Below the pieces are notes generated by a model. The model did not search any database. It saw nothing but the letters and a program-made list of their open reading frames with translations, and was not told the DNA's origin. Both the position numbers and the translations under genes were made by a program. A stretch of 62,241 bases of DNA from RECG01 sp964444805 (lineage in GTDB: Bacteria > Bacillota_I > Bacilli_A > Acholeplasmatales > Acholeplasmataceae), in NCBI GenBank assembly GCA_964444805.1, contig CAYUIK010000051.1:1-62241 (forward strand), written 5' to 3'. Positions 42,759 to 52,675 of this stretch are shown piece by piece; position 1 is the stretch's first letter; every line of letters begins with the position of its first letter.

Positions 42759-44251
42759 GAATCATCTTCATCGCGGCGGTCATACTGTCGTTTCTAACAG
42801 GACTCTATGCATCACGTATCGTCGTGATCAACCCGACGAATGGGGGAGACGATCTTTTCTCATCCATCAACGAGCGTTTCGACGAACACTACTACTACGA
42901 CATCGACGATGCCGAGCGTAACGAAGCATTCGTCGCCCAAATGGAAGCGATCATCGATGCCTATGCGGCGGCCAACAATGACCCCTATACGCGACTTTCT
43001 CAGACGCCCGTCGGTATCGCACCGGGTGATGCTGAGCGGTTCGTAGGCGTTGGCATCAACTATCTGCCGGAGGGAAACGACTTACGCGTACAAAGCGTTC
43101 AGTATGGCAGTCCGGCATTTTCTAATCTCTATCCGAACGATCTGATCGTCGGTGTCGAATGGGAAGGCGAAGACGTCTTTTTCGATACCCTGGCGAGTCA
43201 TCAGGACGCCTTGGACTATATGCGCGCCGAAATAGGGGAAACGCGGACTTTAATCGTTCAGGATCCCGATCGAAACAGGCATCGCGTCCTAATCGAATTC
43301 GAAGAAATCCTGACACCGACCGCCTATTCTAAGGACCTAGGATTTGATGCACTGGGTTACATACGGATTTCGCAGTTTTCCGCCTATCGCGAAGACGTTA
43401 CGCTCGGGACGAACACCGTCTTCGCCGATGTCCTTTTCGAACTCGAACAGGAAAAATTGATGGATGACCCGGAAAACAAAACGCTCATCATCGACTTAAG
43501 GGACAATCCCGGTGGCGCGCTTACCGCGCTTCACAATCTCGAAGAGAAAGGCTTGTTGCCGGGGATCATTCAACAGCTTTTCGTCAAGGATGTCGAACGC
43601 CCGGTTTTTGAAATGATCGACAAAGACGATGCGAACCGACCGTTTAATGGCGGACTGACATCCGCCAAGGCCTATGACATCGTCGCTCTTGTCAATGAAA
43701 ACACCGCTTCCGCTGCCGAAGTTCTCGCAGCCGGATTGCAAGATCATGGCGGATATGAACTCTATGGGACGCCTACTTTCGGCAAGGGTGTCTATCAAAA
43801 TACCATTTCCTTAGATGAGATCGACGGCGTTCAATACGCTCTCGTCTATACCGAAGGCGAGTGGTTCTATGGTGACAGAAAAAATGTTGCGACCGATCCG
43901 CTCGAAGTCAACACGATCGAACAGAGTGGTTTTTATAACCTGGCTCTCCCCTTTTACGAGGGTTATCTCGACTTCGATTCGGTTAGGCCGAGTCTGGGAG
44001 CCTATCAGGCGTTTTTGAATGTCTATTACGAGTTGACCGGCGACGATCTGCTTCGTCAAGACGGTTATTTCGACGCGGATACGAACGATGCGTTCGAACG
44101 CTATCAAAACGACCTCGGACTCGATGTCACGGGTGCATTAGACCGCATGACGGCCATGAGCATCCACGATATGTATCTTGAAAAAGTCAACGATCCGGGT
44201 GCGGATGTTCAATTGCAAGCGCTCGTCGACCAACTGATTGACCCATCATGA
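42740..44251 (+). CDS. S41-family C-terminal processing peptidase with peptidoglycan-binding domain
   Basis: A 503-residue membrane-anchored serine protease. One N-terminal hydrophobic helix (5-27) places it outside the cell. A PDZ-like region (about 95-180) is followed by the S41 domain: IIDLRDNPGGAL, then catalytic Ser in NENTASAAEVLAAGLQD (near 324) and Lys in TFGKGVYQ (near 349). The C-terminus (about 425-485) is a PG_binding_1-type repeat (FDADTNDAFERYQNDLGLDVTG). This matches CtpA/CtpB proteases. It is coupled to recX by ATGA. Confidence 0.93.
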   Translation: MAGKRLGIIFIAAVILSFLTGLYASRIVVINPTNGGDDLFSSINERFDEHYYYDIDDAERNEAFVAQMEAIIDAYAAANNDPYTRLSQTPVGIAPGDAERFVGVGINYLPEGNDLRVQSVQYGSPAFSNLYPNDLIVGVEWEGEDVFFDTLASHQDALDYMRAEIGETRTLIVQDPDRNRHRVLIEFEEILTPTAYSKDLGFDALGYIRISQFSAYREDVTLGTNTVFADVLFELEQEKLMDDPENKTLIIDLRDNPGGALTALHNLEEKGLLPGIIQQLFVKDVERPVFEMIDKDDANRPFNGGLTSAKAYDIVALVNENTASAAEVLAAGLQDHGGYELYGTPTFGKGVYQNTISLDEIDGVQYALVYTEGEWFYGDRKNVATDPLEVNTIEQSGFYNLALPFYEGYLDFDSVRPSLGAYQAFLNVYYELTGDDLLRQDGYFDADTNDAFERYQNDLGLDVTGALDRMTAMSIHDMYLEKVNDPGADVQLQALVDQLIDPS

Positions 44252-44994
44252 AAACGGTTGAAAGCATCCGGCAAAAGGGTAAGAAAAAACACGTTGTCAT
44301 CGAGGGTAGTGAACATGAAATCGCCTTCGAACTGATCGGCAAATATCGGCTTCGACCAGGTATGGAGCTCAGCGACAGCGATTATTTCGAACTGCTCGAC
44401 GAAAATGAACGCGTGTTTTACGACAAGCTCGCTCTCCGTCGGTTGAAAAGCATGCAGACGGAATACGAGCTCGCTACATATCTTGAAAAGAAGGGCGCTT
44501 CGAAAAAATGTGTCCGCCAACTTTTGGATACGTATCGAGAGAAAAAGTACGTCGATGATGACGCCTACGCCTCCTATTATGTTGAGATCAAGAAGCATAC
44601 CGAAGGGCCGCGCAAGATCGAAGACAAACTCAAAGAAAAAGGCGTTTCGTCCGACATAATCGAGAAGGTTTTGAACTATGATACGTACGAGATCGTCTTC
44701 GATCTGGTTAAAAAGCGGATCGAGGCGAATCGGACGAAAAACAAAAAGAAACTCGTTTTAAGTTTAAAAACACACGTCATCAACAAGGGCTTCCCTTTAG
44801 AAATCGTCGATGAAGCACTTAAGCATGCCCTTAAGTACTATGTTGCTGATGAAGAAGCCTTGTTGAAAAAGGATTATGAGAGGTTGCTTCTAACCTATCA
44901 AAAAAAAATGGATCGAGCCAAGCTCGAACCATTCATCAAACATAAACTCTACCAAAAAGGATACGCTTACGAGGACATCAAAAAGTTATTTTGA
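44248..44994 (+). CDS. recX: RecX regulatory protein
   Basis: A 248-residue RecX, a modulator of RecA filaments. It shows the tandem helical repeats: LALRRLKSMQTEYELATYLEKKGAS, YVDDDAYASYYVEIKKHTEGPRKIEDKLKEKGVS and later copies ending YEDIKKLF. Length fits the long Bacillota form. Its stop codon is inside a strong terminator that also overlaps the convergent glycosidase gene end. Confidence 0.9.
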   Translation: MKTVESIRQKGKKKHVVIEGSEHEIAFELIGKYRLRPGMELSDSDYFELLDENERVFYDKLALRRLKSMQTEYELATYLEKKGASKKCVRQLLDTYREKKYVDDDAYASYYVEIKKHTEGPRKIEDKLKEKGVSSDIIEKVLNYDTYEIVFDLVKKRIEANRTKNKKKLVLSLKTHVINKGFPLEIVDEALKHALKYYVADEEALLKKDYERLLLTYQKKMDRAKLEPFIKHKLYQKGYAYEDIKKLF

Positions 44995-45004
44995 TGTCCT
45001 TTTT
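44972..45004 (+). terminator. Terminator containing the recX stop codon
   Basis: AGGACATCAAAA (44972-44983) pairs perfectly with TTTTGATGTCCT (44989-45000) over a 5-base loop, followed by Ts. The recX TGA (44992-44994) is in the right arm and the glycosidase stop (44988-44986, minus strand) in the loop. Confidence 0.88.
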
Positions 45005-47349
45005 CGATACGACTTCAAGGCTTTGAGATAGCGTCTGTTAAGCAGGTGAATCAAGGCATCGACCACTTCGTGCGATACATGTCCGAAGGACACGAGACCT
45101 TTTAGGGGAAGGGACCGGATGAATGCTTCCGTCATTTTTCGTTCGCTGGGATCGGTTATGTCGGCGAGTTCTTTTTTCATGATCCGTTTCAAGATGATTT
45201 TTCCGATCAAACGGTAGGAAAGATCTGAAAGCGGGGATGCGCGCGTATAGGGAATGATTGGTTTTTCTTTTTCGAGTTGTTTTCCATAGAGAGACGCGAA
45301 GTCGGCGTCGGTCGGAAGAAACAAAGCATCGATCGTATCGTAGGGGGATGCGACTTTTAAAGGTTGCTCACCTTCGATCAGGACTCGACCTTCGAGCCTG
45401 ATATCATCGGAAGACGCCCCGACGAGTACGTCATATGTCCCGCCTTCTTTGACGAAACGATCTGTTTTGACGTCAAAGTATTCGAACGACCGTTGATCGA
45501 GTTCGATCGTGACGTCTTGAGCTTCGTTTGGCGCGACTTCGATCTTGGCAAAACCACGTAAAGCGATCTTCGGTCGATAGACGGAAGAGTCGCCCTTTTG
45601 GATGTAGACTTGAACGACTTCCTTACCCGTTCTCGTGCCTTCGTTTCGAATCGTGCACGATACCGTTACGTGATCGTTGTCGGATACGATTCTTAGATTC
45701 TCATAGCCGAACGTGGTGTAACTGAGTCCGTAACCGAAGGGAAAAAGCGGCTTTAAAGCGACGGAACGCACGTAACGATAACCGACATACAAGCCCTCTT
45801 TATAGATGACGCGTCTTGTGCCGGGGAAAAAGTGGTCGGATAGGAGTTCGAGGTGGCTGTTCAAAAAAGTCTCCGCGAGTTTACCGGAAGGATTCGTCTT
45901 CCCGTAAATCAGGTCGAGAATGGCACCAGCTTGTCCCTGACCACCGAGATAGCACTCGAAGATCGCGGACACATGATTACGCCATGGCATGGTGACGGGC
46001 GCGCCATTGGAAAGCAGGACCACGACGTGGTCGTGATTCTGAGCGATCGCTTCGATCAGTCGATTTTGACTCGCAGGCAAGTCCAGTGTTTCCCGGTCGT
46101 AGCCTTCGGCTTCGTCGATATCGAAAAGTCCGGCGAAAACCAGGGCGACCTCGTGCTTTTTCGCGCCCGCGACAGCACGTTCAATCAGCATCGGGTCAAC
46201 ATCCGTTTGATCGAGGTGATACCCCTGTTCATAGGACATCTTGACAGCGGGATATTCTTGTTTCAAGACGTCAAGAAAAGACTCGAGCCGGGTCGGTTCG
46301 ACCCGGGAACTGCCACCGCCTTGATAGCGCGGGTGTTGTGCGAAAGCACCGATTACGGCGACATCCTTTTGTAAGTTCAGCGGGAGGATACCGTCGTTTT
46401 TGAGCAAGACCATCGAATCGGCGGCGACTTCCCGGGCAAAGGCGTGGTGTCGATCGAGGTCGAACGTCGTCATCTTTTGATCTTTCTGCGTCTTTTCGAT
46501 CAGTTTGAGGATACGTCGAACCGTATCGTTCAAGACGCTTTCGTCGAGATCCCCGTTTTTGACGGCTTCGACGATCTTTTGATCGTTGATGCCTTTGCTC
46601 GAAGGCATTTCGAGATCCTGAGTCGCTTTGAGGCCGCGAACACGATCGTTGATTCCGCCCCAATCCGTGACAGTCGTGCCTGAGTAGTTCCATGTGTCGC
46701 GTAAGATATCCTTGAGCAGTTTCTCGTTTTCCGCGGCGTAGTCACCGTTGATTTTGTTATACGCGGTCATGACCGTCCACGGCTTCGACTTCTTGATCGC
46801 GATTTCGAAAGCTTCTAGATAGAGTTCACGCAGCGTACGCTCATCGAGAATCGTATCGACGAACATGCGCGCGGTTTCCTGATTGTTGCAGGCGTAGTGC
46901 TTGAGAGAAGCCCCTACCTGTTCTTTTTGCAATCCCATGACCATCGCGGCAGCGGCATGTCCCGAAAGATAGGGATCCTCGCTAAAATATTCGAAGTTTC
47001 GTCCCCCGAAAGGGTGTCGCTTCAAATTTGTTCCCGGCCCCAAAACGACATCGATGTGCTTGGATTTCGCTTCGATCGCGAGATGTCGACCGACCTCTTC
47101 GATGCGTTGCAAATCCCATGTCGAGGCGAGATTAACGGCAGGCGGATAGCAGGTGGCGGGTTCGCTTTCCTTGATTCCGATATCGTCCATCGATCCCGAA
47201 TGTTTCCGTAGACCGTGCGGACCATCGGTCATCAGAATGCTCGGGATCGCGAGACGCTCAATCGATTTGGTATGCCAAACGTCCTGTCCCGAACAAAGCG
47301 ACGCTTTCTCTTCGAGTGTCATCGCATCAATCATTTTCTCGATATCCAT
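44986..47349 (-). CDS. Glycoside hydrolase family 3 beta-glucosidase-like
   Basis: A 787-residue GH3 enzyme without a signal peptide, so probably cytosolic. GPGTNLKRHPFGGRNFEYFSEDPYLSG and the nucleophile Asp in TVTDWGGINDR (near residue 229) define the TIM-barrel domain. The second domain has an acid/base candidate in EAEGYDRETLDLP. A fibronectin-III-like domain (about 560-660) and an unusual C-terminal segment of about 110 residues follow. Glucose or related beta-linked oligosaccharides are likely substrates. No sugar transporter is adjacent. It is divergent from padR. Confidence 0.93.
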   Translation of the reverse strand: MDIEKMIDAMTLEEKASLCSGQDVWHTKSIERLAIPSILMTDGPHGLRKHSGSMDDIGIKESEPATCYPPAVNLASTWDLQRIEEVGRHLAIEAKSKHIDVVLGPGTNLKRHPFGGRNFEYFSEDPYLSGHAAAAMVMGLQKEQVGASLKHYACNNQETARMFVDTILDERTLRELYLEAFEIAIKKSKPWTVMTAYNKINGDYAAENEKLLKDILRDTWNYSGTTVTDWGGINDRVRGLKATQDLEMPSSKGINDQKIVEAVKNGDLDESVLNDTVRRILKLIEKTQKDQKMTTFDLDRHHAFAREVAADSMVLLKNDGILPLNLQKDVAVIGAFAQHPRYQGGGSSRVEPTRLESFLDVLKQEYPAVKMSYEQGYHLDQTDVDPMLIERAVAGAKKHEVALVFAGLFDIDEAEGYDRETLDLPASQNRLIEAIAQNHDHVVVLLSNGAPVTMPWRNHVSAIFECYLGGQGQAGAILDLIYGKTNPSGKLAETFLNSHLELLSDHFFPGTRRVIYKEGLYVGYRYVRSVALKPLFPFGYGLSYTTFGYENLRIVSDNDHVTVSCTIRNEGTRTGKEVVQVYIQKGDSSVYRPKIALRGFAKIEVAPNEAQDVTIELDQRSFEYFDVKTDRFVKEGGTYDVLVGASSDDIRLEGRVLIEGEQPLKVASPYDTIDALFLPTDADFASLYGKQLEKEKPIIPYTRASPLSDLSYRLIGKIILKRIMKKELADITDPSERKMTEAFIRSLPLKGLVSFGHVSHEVVDALIHLLNRRYLKALKSYRKRTSK

Positions 47350-47445
47350 GGCGTTCTCCTTTATTTGAGTATATTCGTTTTCACCTCTACTTTACTCGAG
47401 AATGCCCGATTTGGCAAGTCTTGAAAAAAAAGTCTAAAGAAGTAC

Positions 47446-47487
47446 TTTACCTGTCGTAGTAAGTGTGATATACTGAAAATACTACGA
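47446..47487 (+). promoter_or_regulatory. padR promoter with overlapping operator dyad
   Basis: TTTACC (47446-47451), 17 bases and TATACT (47469-47474) with TG at 47466-47467. TCGTAGTA (47454-47461) and TACTACGA (47480-47487) are perfect inverted arms 18 bases apart flanking the -10. This is the layout expected for PadR autorepression. Confidence 0.7.
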
Positions 47488-47509
47488 TAGATAGAGTAGA
47501 GGTGATTCG

Positions 47510-47830
47510 ATGATCAGCAGTGATATCATACGGGGTTACAACGACACGATCATACTTTCAATTCTTGTGTCCGGTCCATCCTACGGATATGAGATATCGA
47601 AAACGATCAAAGAGCGCTCCGATGGTAAGTACGTCATCAAGGAGACGACGCTTTATTCCGCTTTCAATCGACTGCAAAAAAACGGATACGTACAACCCTT
47701 CCATGCCGAAGACAAGTCGTTGAAAAGGCGTACCTATTATTCGATCACACCGCAAGGAAAAGCGTTTTTGCAAGAAAAAAGGCAAGAATGGCAAACGACC
47801 CAGGAAGTCGTTAACACATTCATATCATAA
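47510..47830 (+). CDS. PadR-family transcriptional repressor
   Basis: A 106-residue PadR with the family winged helix: IILSILVSGPSYGYEISKTIKERS, ETTLYSAFNRLQKNGYV and RRTYYSITPQGKAFL. The short C-terminus marks the PadR-s2 (LmrR-like) subgroup, which often senses hydrophobic compounds and controls transporters. AGAGGTGATT precedes the ATG. It heads an operon of five genes that ends at the terminator at 53318. Confidence 0.93.
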   Translation: MISSDIIRGYNDTIILSILVSGPSYGYEISKTIKERSDGKYVIKETTLYSAFNRLQKNGYVQPFHAEDKSLKRRTYYSITPQGKAFLQEKRQEWQTTQEVVNTFIS

Positions 47831-47846
47831 TTTTTAGGAGGAAGAC

Positions 47847-48800
47847 ATGAATACGATTCGTACGTTTTTGGAAAATCTGTTCAGTACGCTCCCAAAACGG
47901 GAAGACGTGCTGAAGGCCAAAGAAGAACTCTACGATATCATGGTTGAAAAGTATGAGGAGCATAAGTCGGCGGGTAAAACCGAGAACGAGGCTGTCGGCC
48001 TTGTCATCGCGGATTTCGGCAATATCGACGAATTGCTCGAGGAACTCGGAATCGAAGCGAAGGAAGAAGAAGACGTTCGCGTCATCGACAAGCAGCAGTG
48101 TGATGAGATGATCGAAGCCAAACGGATTTACGGTCGTTTCATCGGACTCGGCGTTTTTCTGATTTTGTTTGGCGTCGCTGTTTCCGCGAGCATGAAGAAC
48201 GTCTTGTCTTTGGTCGGCATTGCCGATCACAGTGAACTTTTGCAGGCACTCTTCTTGTTTCTCATGATTTTCATTGCCGTCGGTCTGTTCGTCTTTTCCG
48301 GTTTGAGTCTAGCAAACGTGAACAAGCCGTTCGAAAACGATTTTAAGCTCGACCAACACGCCCAAGACGCCATGGAACAGGGAATCGCCAAGTATCAACG
48401 GACCTATCAAATCGGTGTTTTCATTGGTGTCATGATTATCGTTTCCTCGGTTTTCTTCTTCGTGGCGAGCGCCTATGTCGACCAGGCGGAATCCGTTTTG
48501 GCTTCGATCGGATTTGTTATCGTCGGCATTGGGGTTTACCGTCTTGTTGCCAACGGCGTTCCTATGAGCGGATACAATCAGGCTTTAAAGCAGGGCGACT
48601 ATTCACAAGCAGGCAAGGAAAAGGACCGCGTCACAGACATCGTCGCCGGCATCGTCTTTCCCCTGGCTGTCATCGTCTATCTATTGACCAGTTTTCTAAC
48701 CGGACGATGGGATATCACGTGGATCATATGGCCGGTCGTCGGAATCGGATTCGGTATATTCGCTGCGACATATGAAGAGATCAAGAAAAACAGGTCGTAG
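47847..48800 (+). CDS. Membrane protein with permease-prefix-like N-terminal domain
   Basis: A 317-residue protein. The first 75 residues form a helical cytosolic segment (FLENLFSTLPKREDVLKAKEELYDIMVEKYEEHK to VIADFGNIDELLEELG), as in DUF1700/permease-prefix proteins that pair with PadR regulators. About six hydrophobic helices follow (about 97-115, 133-155, 190-210, 215-235, 265-285, 290-305). The function is unknown. Confidence 0.8.
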   Translation: MNTIRTFLENLFSTLPKREDVLKAKEELYDIMVEKYEEHKSAGKTENEAVGLVIADFGNIDELLEELGIEAKEEEDVRVIDKQQCDEMIEAKRIYGRFIGLGVFLILFGVAVSASMKNVLSLVGIADHSELLQALFLFLMIFIAVGLFVFSGLSLANVNKPFENDFKLDQHAQDAMEQGIAKYQRTYQIGVFIGVMIIVSSVFFFVASAYVDQAESVLASIGFVIVGIGVYRLVANGVPMSGYNQALKQGDYSQAGKEKDRVTDIVAGIVFPLAVIVYLLTSFLTGRWDITWIIWPVVGIGFGIFAATYEEIKKNRS

Positions 48801-48821
48801 GATCATGGAGGTGATCTTTGA

Positions 48822-50306
48822 ATGAAACATTGGAAAAACGGTACGATCCACACGATGAGAGAACCGGGTGCCTGCGTTTCGGAGATGATTACGGACAAAG
48901 GTGTCGTAAAAGCAATCGGCTCTGACCTTTGTCCGGATCAATCATTGGAAGTCGTCGACCTTAAAGGGGGGCACGTATACCCAGGATTCGTCGATGCGCA
49001 CCTGCATCTGCTCGGATACGGCCAGATGCTCACCAGGCCGAATTTGAAGTTGGAACGAAACCGCGTACGCGTCTTGCGTTTCATCGAGGAACAGTTCAAA
49101 GGTGAACCACTTTTTATCGAAGGCTATTTCGACATCGGTCTTGAAGCTTTCGACCTCAATGCCATCAGCCTCGAACAACCGATTTTGCTCAGACATAACG
49201 ATTACCACAGCGTAACCGTCAACCAGGTCATATTGGACCGCATCGACGCGTCGGATCCGACGGGTATTCTGACGGAAGAAGAGGCGGAAAAAGCGATGCG
49301 AGCGATGCACATGCATACGAAAAAACGTCTTACCTATATGCTCGAAACCGCGATCGACGACCTTTACGCCTACGGGATTACCGGGGGCCACAGCGATGAT
49401 CTCGCGTATTACAACGGGTTTGAGGAAACGCTCGGAATCTTTCAAGACGTCCTCGCAAAAAAGGCGTTTCGCGCACACCTTCTCGTCCATCACGAGGTGC
49501 TAGACGATTACGAACGCTACTTGAAAAAGACACAAAAGAAAAACGCCTTTCTCGAACTTGGAGCCGTCAAAGTATTCTATGACGGAACGTTTTCCTCGAA
49601 GACCGCGCTCATGCACGAACCGTATCTCGGTTCGCGTTCAAAGGGCTTGAAAATCTTTGACGACCAAAGATTCGAAGATCTGATCAAACGCGTCCGTTCT
49701 TTGAATCTGACGCTCGCGATTCACGTAATCGGTGACCGCGGACTCGATGAGATCATCCAATGGCTCAAGCGTTATCCGCCGAAAGCGGGTCAAAAAGATC
49801 GCATCATTCACGCCTCGATGGCGACGCTTGACGCCATCAAGAACCTTTCCGATATGCCGGTGACACTCGATATACAACCGCAGTTTCTTACGAGTGACTT
49901 GCCGTGGGCGCTCGATCTTTTTGAAAAACCCCCACAAAAAGTCTATCCATGGAAGTCCTATCTTGAAGGTGGAATCATCTGTTCCGGCAGTAGTGACGCG
50001 CCGGTCGAGGAACCCGATCCGCTTTTCGGCATGTATGCCGCGATCACGCGTATCTCAAAACACGACCATTCGTGTTATTATAAGGATGAGAAGATTTCAG
50101 CCTATCAGGCGATCGAACTCTATACGCGATATGCCAATGCACAGACGAAGGAATTGAATCGAGGCGTGATCGACCCAGGATATGTCGCCGATTTCACGAT
50201 CACGAGCGAAGACCTCGAAAAGGTTGAAGCGAACGCCTTGAAAAGACGACTCGTAATCGGTACGGTCATCGATGAAGATTTCGTCTACGACCGTCTAGGC
50301 CATTAA
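48822..50306 (+). CDS. Amidohydrolase, YtcJ-like
   Basis: A 494-residue member of the Amidohydrolase_3 group. Metal-binding motifs are DAHLHLLGYG (near 62), HVIGDRG (His, near 305), IIHASMA and SSDAPVEEPDPL (Asp, near 390), with FYDGTFSSKTALM before them. Related proteins act on N-acyl or formamide substrates; this substrate is not evident. GGAGGTGAT precedes the ATG by 8-9 bases. Confidence 0.88.
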   Translation: MKHWKNGTIHTMREPGACVSEMITDKGVVKAIGSDLCPDQSLEVVDLKGGHVYPGFVDAHLHLLGYGQMLTRPNLKLERNRVRVLRFIEEQFKGEPLFIEGYFDIGLEAFDLNAISLEQPILLRHNDYHSVTVNQVILDRIDASDPTGILTEEEAEKAMRAMHMHTKKRLTYMLETAIDDLYAYGITGGHSDDLAYYNGFEETLGIFQDVLAKKAFRAHLLVHHEVLDDYERYLKKTQKKNAFLELGAVKVFYDGTFSSKTALMHEPYLGSRSKGLKIFDDQRFEDLIKRVRSLNLTLAIHVIGDRGLDEIIQWLKRYPPKAGQKDRIIHASMATLDAIKNLSDMPVTLDIQPQFLTSDLPWALDLFEKPPQKVYPWKSYLEGGIICSGSSDAPVEEPDPLFGMYAAITRISKHDHSCYYKDEKISAYQAIELYTRYANAQTKELNRGVIDPGYVADFTITSEDLEKVEANALKRRLVIGTVIDEDFVYDRLGH

Positions 50307-50358
50307 GCGTAAAACACACCGTTCCAATAAAACATGCACTTAGACAGGAGACTTGCAC

Positions 50359-52671
50359 ATGCTGACTCTCAAAGGAATCAATCGAACGTATCAGGTCGGC
50401 AATCGACGTGTGATCGCGCTCGATTCCATCGATCTTTCCTTTGATCACGTCGGATTCGTTTCGATTCTCGGACCGTCGGGTTGCGGGAAGACGACCCTAC
50501 TCAATATTATCGGTGGACTCGATCGATATACGGCAGGCGAACTGGCGATCGATTCGGTTTCAACCGTCGATTATGACGAACACGACTGGGATGCTTACCG
50601 TAATCACCGCGTCGGTTTCGTCTTTCAAAATTACAATCTAATCACGCATATCACCGTCTTGCAAAACGTTGAACTCGCCCTGTCCTTATCCGGAGTCGCG
50701 AAAAGCGAACGCGAACGACAGGCCAAACGGGTCCTCGATGACGTCGGGTTGACCGATCATTACGACAAAAAACCCAATCAACTCTCCGGAGGCGAACAAC
50801 AGCGCGTGGCGATCGCCCGTGCGCTCGTAAACGATCCGGATATCATTTTGGCCGATGAACCGACCGGAGCGATCGACAGCAAAACCAGTACACGCATCAT
50901 GGATATCCTAAAAGCCATTTCAAAAACGCGACTGGTAATCATGGTGACCCACAACGAACAGATCGCTCAGACATACAGCGACCGCATCATCCACTTGCTT
51001 GACGGTCATGTGCAAAGCGATGATCGGACAGTAGAAGAACATACGAAAAGACGTCAGGGGGCATCCTTGAAAACGGCGATGTCCTACGTGACAGCGCTCG
51101 GTCTCAGTATGAACAATTTATGGACAAAAAAGATTAGAACGATCATGACGTCTGTTGCCGGCAGCATCGGGATTATCGGTGTCGCGCTCGTCATATCGCT
51201 CGTTTTCGGCTTTCAATCCTATGTCGATCAGGCACAAAAGGATCTTCTTGCCGGCATTCCCATTCAGATCGACCGAATCGCCTATGTCGAAAACAGGTCG
51301 TTAGACGATTCCTTGTCAAGCGAATTCGAACTTCCCACTCGCTTTCCGGACGATGAAATCGTGACGCCCTATGTACCCGTAACCAGATACAGCCCGACAA
51401 CGCACGTCAACACGCTGACCGAAAACTATCTCGATTATCTCGATGGACTCGATCCGCAGCTCTATGAGGATATGACCAGACACTACTCGGTCAAGCCGAC
51501 GTTTTTGAAGAATACGGCCGCACAAGGCATCATCGAGATCAATCCGAACGCCTTTCGCATCCGCGAGCTCGCCGTCGACGATAAGACGTATATCGAAGCA
51601 CAATATGATATCCTAAGGGGGCGCCTGCCGGAAGAAGGATCCCTTGAGACCGTCATCGTCATCAACAGTCGAAACCAATTGCTCGATACGATGTTGAGTG
51701 CACTCGGATATCCCGGGGATGACGTCAAAGTCAGTTTTGATGAGTTGCTCGATACGACGTTCGTTCTCCCTGATTACGACGACTACTATGTGTTCAATGA
51801 GACGAGGGCGTTATTCGAAAAGGACCTCTCGGCCTTTTACGAACCACAGGCAAAAACGATCGAAGTCGTCGGCATTTTGCGCATCCGTCCCGATGCCTCG
51901 ACGGGCTTACTCGGCACCGGGATCGGCTATACTTCCGCTTTGACCGAATACGTGCTCGAGATGGCCGAACGTTCGAACATCGTTATTGCCCAGAGAGAGG
52001 CTTACGAGGCGAACACCTATGTCGATGTCATGACAGGAGCGCCTCTGACCGAACGAGCCGTTTTGGAACGCTTAGTCGCTCTGGGGGCGCCTCAGATGCC
52101 GAATCGAATTACGATCTATCCGAAAAGTTTCGAAGCAAAAGAAGCGATCGCAACCTATCTCGAACGATACAATGACCGCTTCGATTCCGTTACGGAAACG
52201 GAGAAGATGATCTTTCACACCGACTACGGCGCGCGCATTACGGAACGACTCGGTGAAGTCATCACGTCGATCACGCTCGCGCTCATCGGTTTCGCGGCGA
52301 TTTCCCTCATCGTTTCCTCGCTCTTGATCGGTATCGTGACCTACGCGTCGGTCATCGAGCGAACCAAGGAAATCGGCATACTTAAGAGCATCGGCGCCCG
52401 TAGAAAGGATGTCCTTCGCGTCTTTAACGCCGAAGCGATGATCATCGGCTTCATTGCCGGTTCGATCGGTATCGCTGTTGCGTTTTTGTTGAATCCGTTG
52501 ATCGATCTCTTCGTTTATCGCCTCGCCTCCGTGCGCTCCATTACGCGACTGACGCCATGGATGGCCTTACTTTTAATTTTCGTCAGCATTGCGTTAACCT
52601 TGCTTGCTGGGCTTATTCCTGCTAAAATAGCAGCAGGTAAAGATCCTGTAGAAGCACTAAGGACGGAATGA
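50359..52671 (+). CDS. ABC transporter, fused ATPase and FtsX-type permease
   Basis: A 770-residue MacB-like single polypeptide. The ATPase (1-225) has GPSGCGKTT, NQLSGGEQQR and ILADEPTGAID. The permease has one helix near 275-300, a large extracytoplasmic domain (about 300-625), and three C-terminal helices with TKEIGILKSIGARRKDVLRVF (FtsX domain). Such transporters export peptides or act as mechanotransmitters. ATG 50359 follows CAGGAG by 8 bases; TTG 50353 is too close. PadR control is likely. Confidence 0.92.
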   Translation: MLTLKGINRTYQVGNRRVIALDSIDLSFDHVGFVSILGPSGCGKTTLLNIIGGLDRYTAGELAIDSVSTVDYDEHDWDAYRNHRVGFVFQNYNLITHITVLQNVELALSLSGVAKSERERQAKRVLDDVGLTDHYDKKPNQLSGGEQQRVAIARALVNDPDIILADEPTGAIDSKTSTRIMDILKAISKTRLVIMVTHNEQIAQTYSDRIIHLLDGHVQSDDRTVEEHTKRRQGASLKTAMSYVTALGLSMNNLWTKKIRTIMTSVAGSIGIIGVALVISLVFGFQSYVDQAQKDLLAGIPIQIDRIAYVENRSLDDSLSSEFELPTRFPDDEIVTPYVPVTRYSPTTHVNTLTENYLDYLDGLDPQLYEDMTRHYSVKPTFLKNTAAQGIIEINPNAFRIRELAVDDKTYIEAQYDILRGRLPEEGSLETVIVINSRNQLLDTMLSALGYPGDDVKVSFDELLDTTFVLPDYDDYYVFNETRALFEKDLSAFYEPQAKTIEVVGILRIRPDASTGLLGTGIGYTSALTEYVLEMAERSNIVIAQREAYEANTYVDVMTGAPLTERAVLERLVALGAPQMPNRITIYPKSFEAKEAIATYLERYNDRFDSVTETEKMIFHTDYGARITERLGEVITSITLALIGFAAISLIVSSLLIGIVTYASVIERTKEIGILKSIGARRKDVLRVFNAEAMIIGFIAGSIGIAVAFLLNPLIDLFVYRLASVRSITRLTPWMALLLIFVSIALTLLAGLIPAKIAAGKDPVEALRTE

Positions 52672-52675
52672 TCTG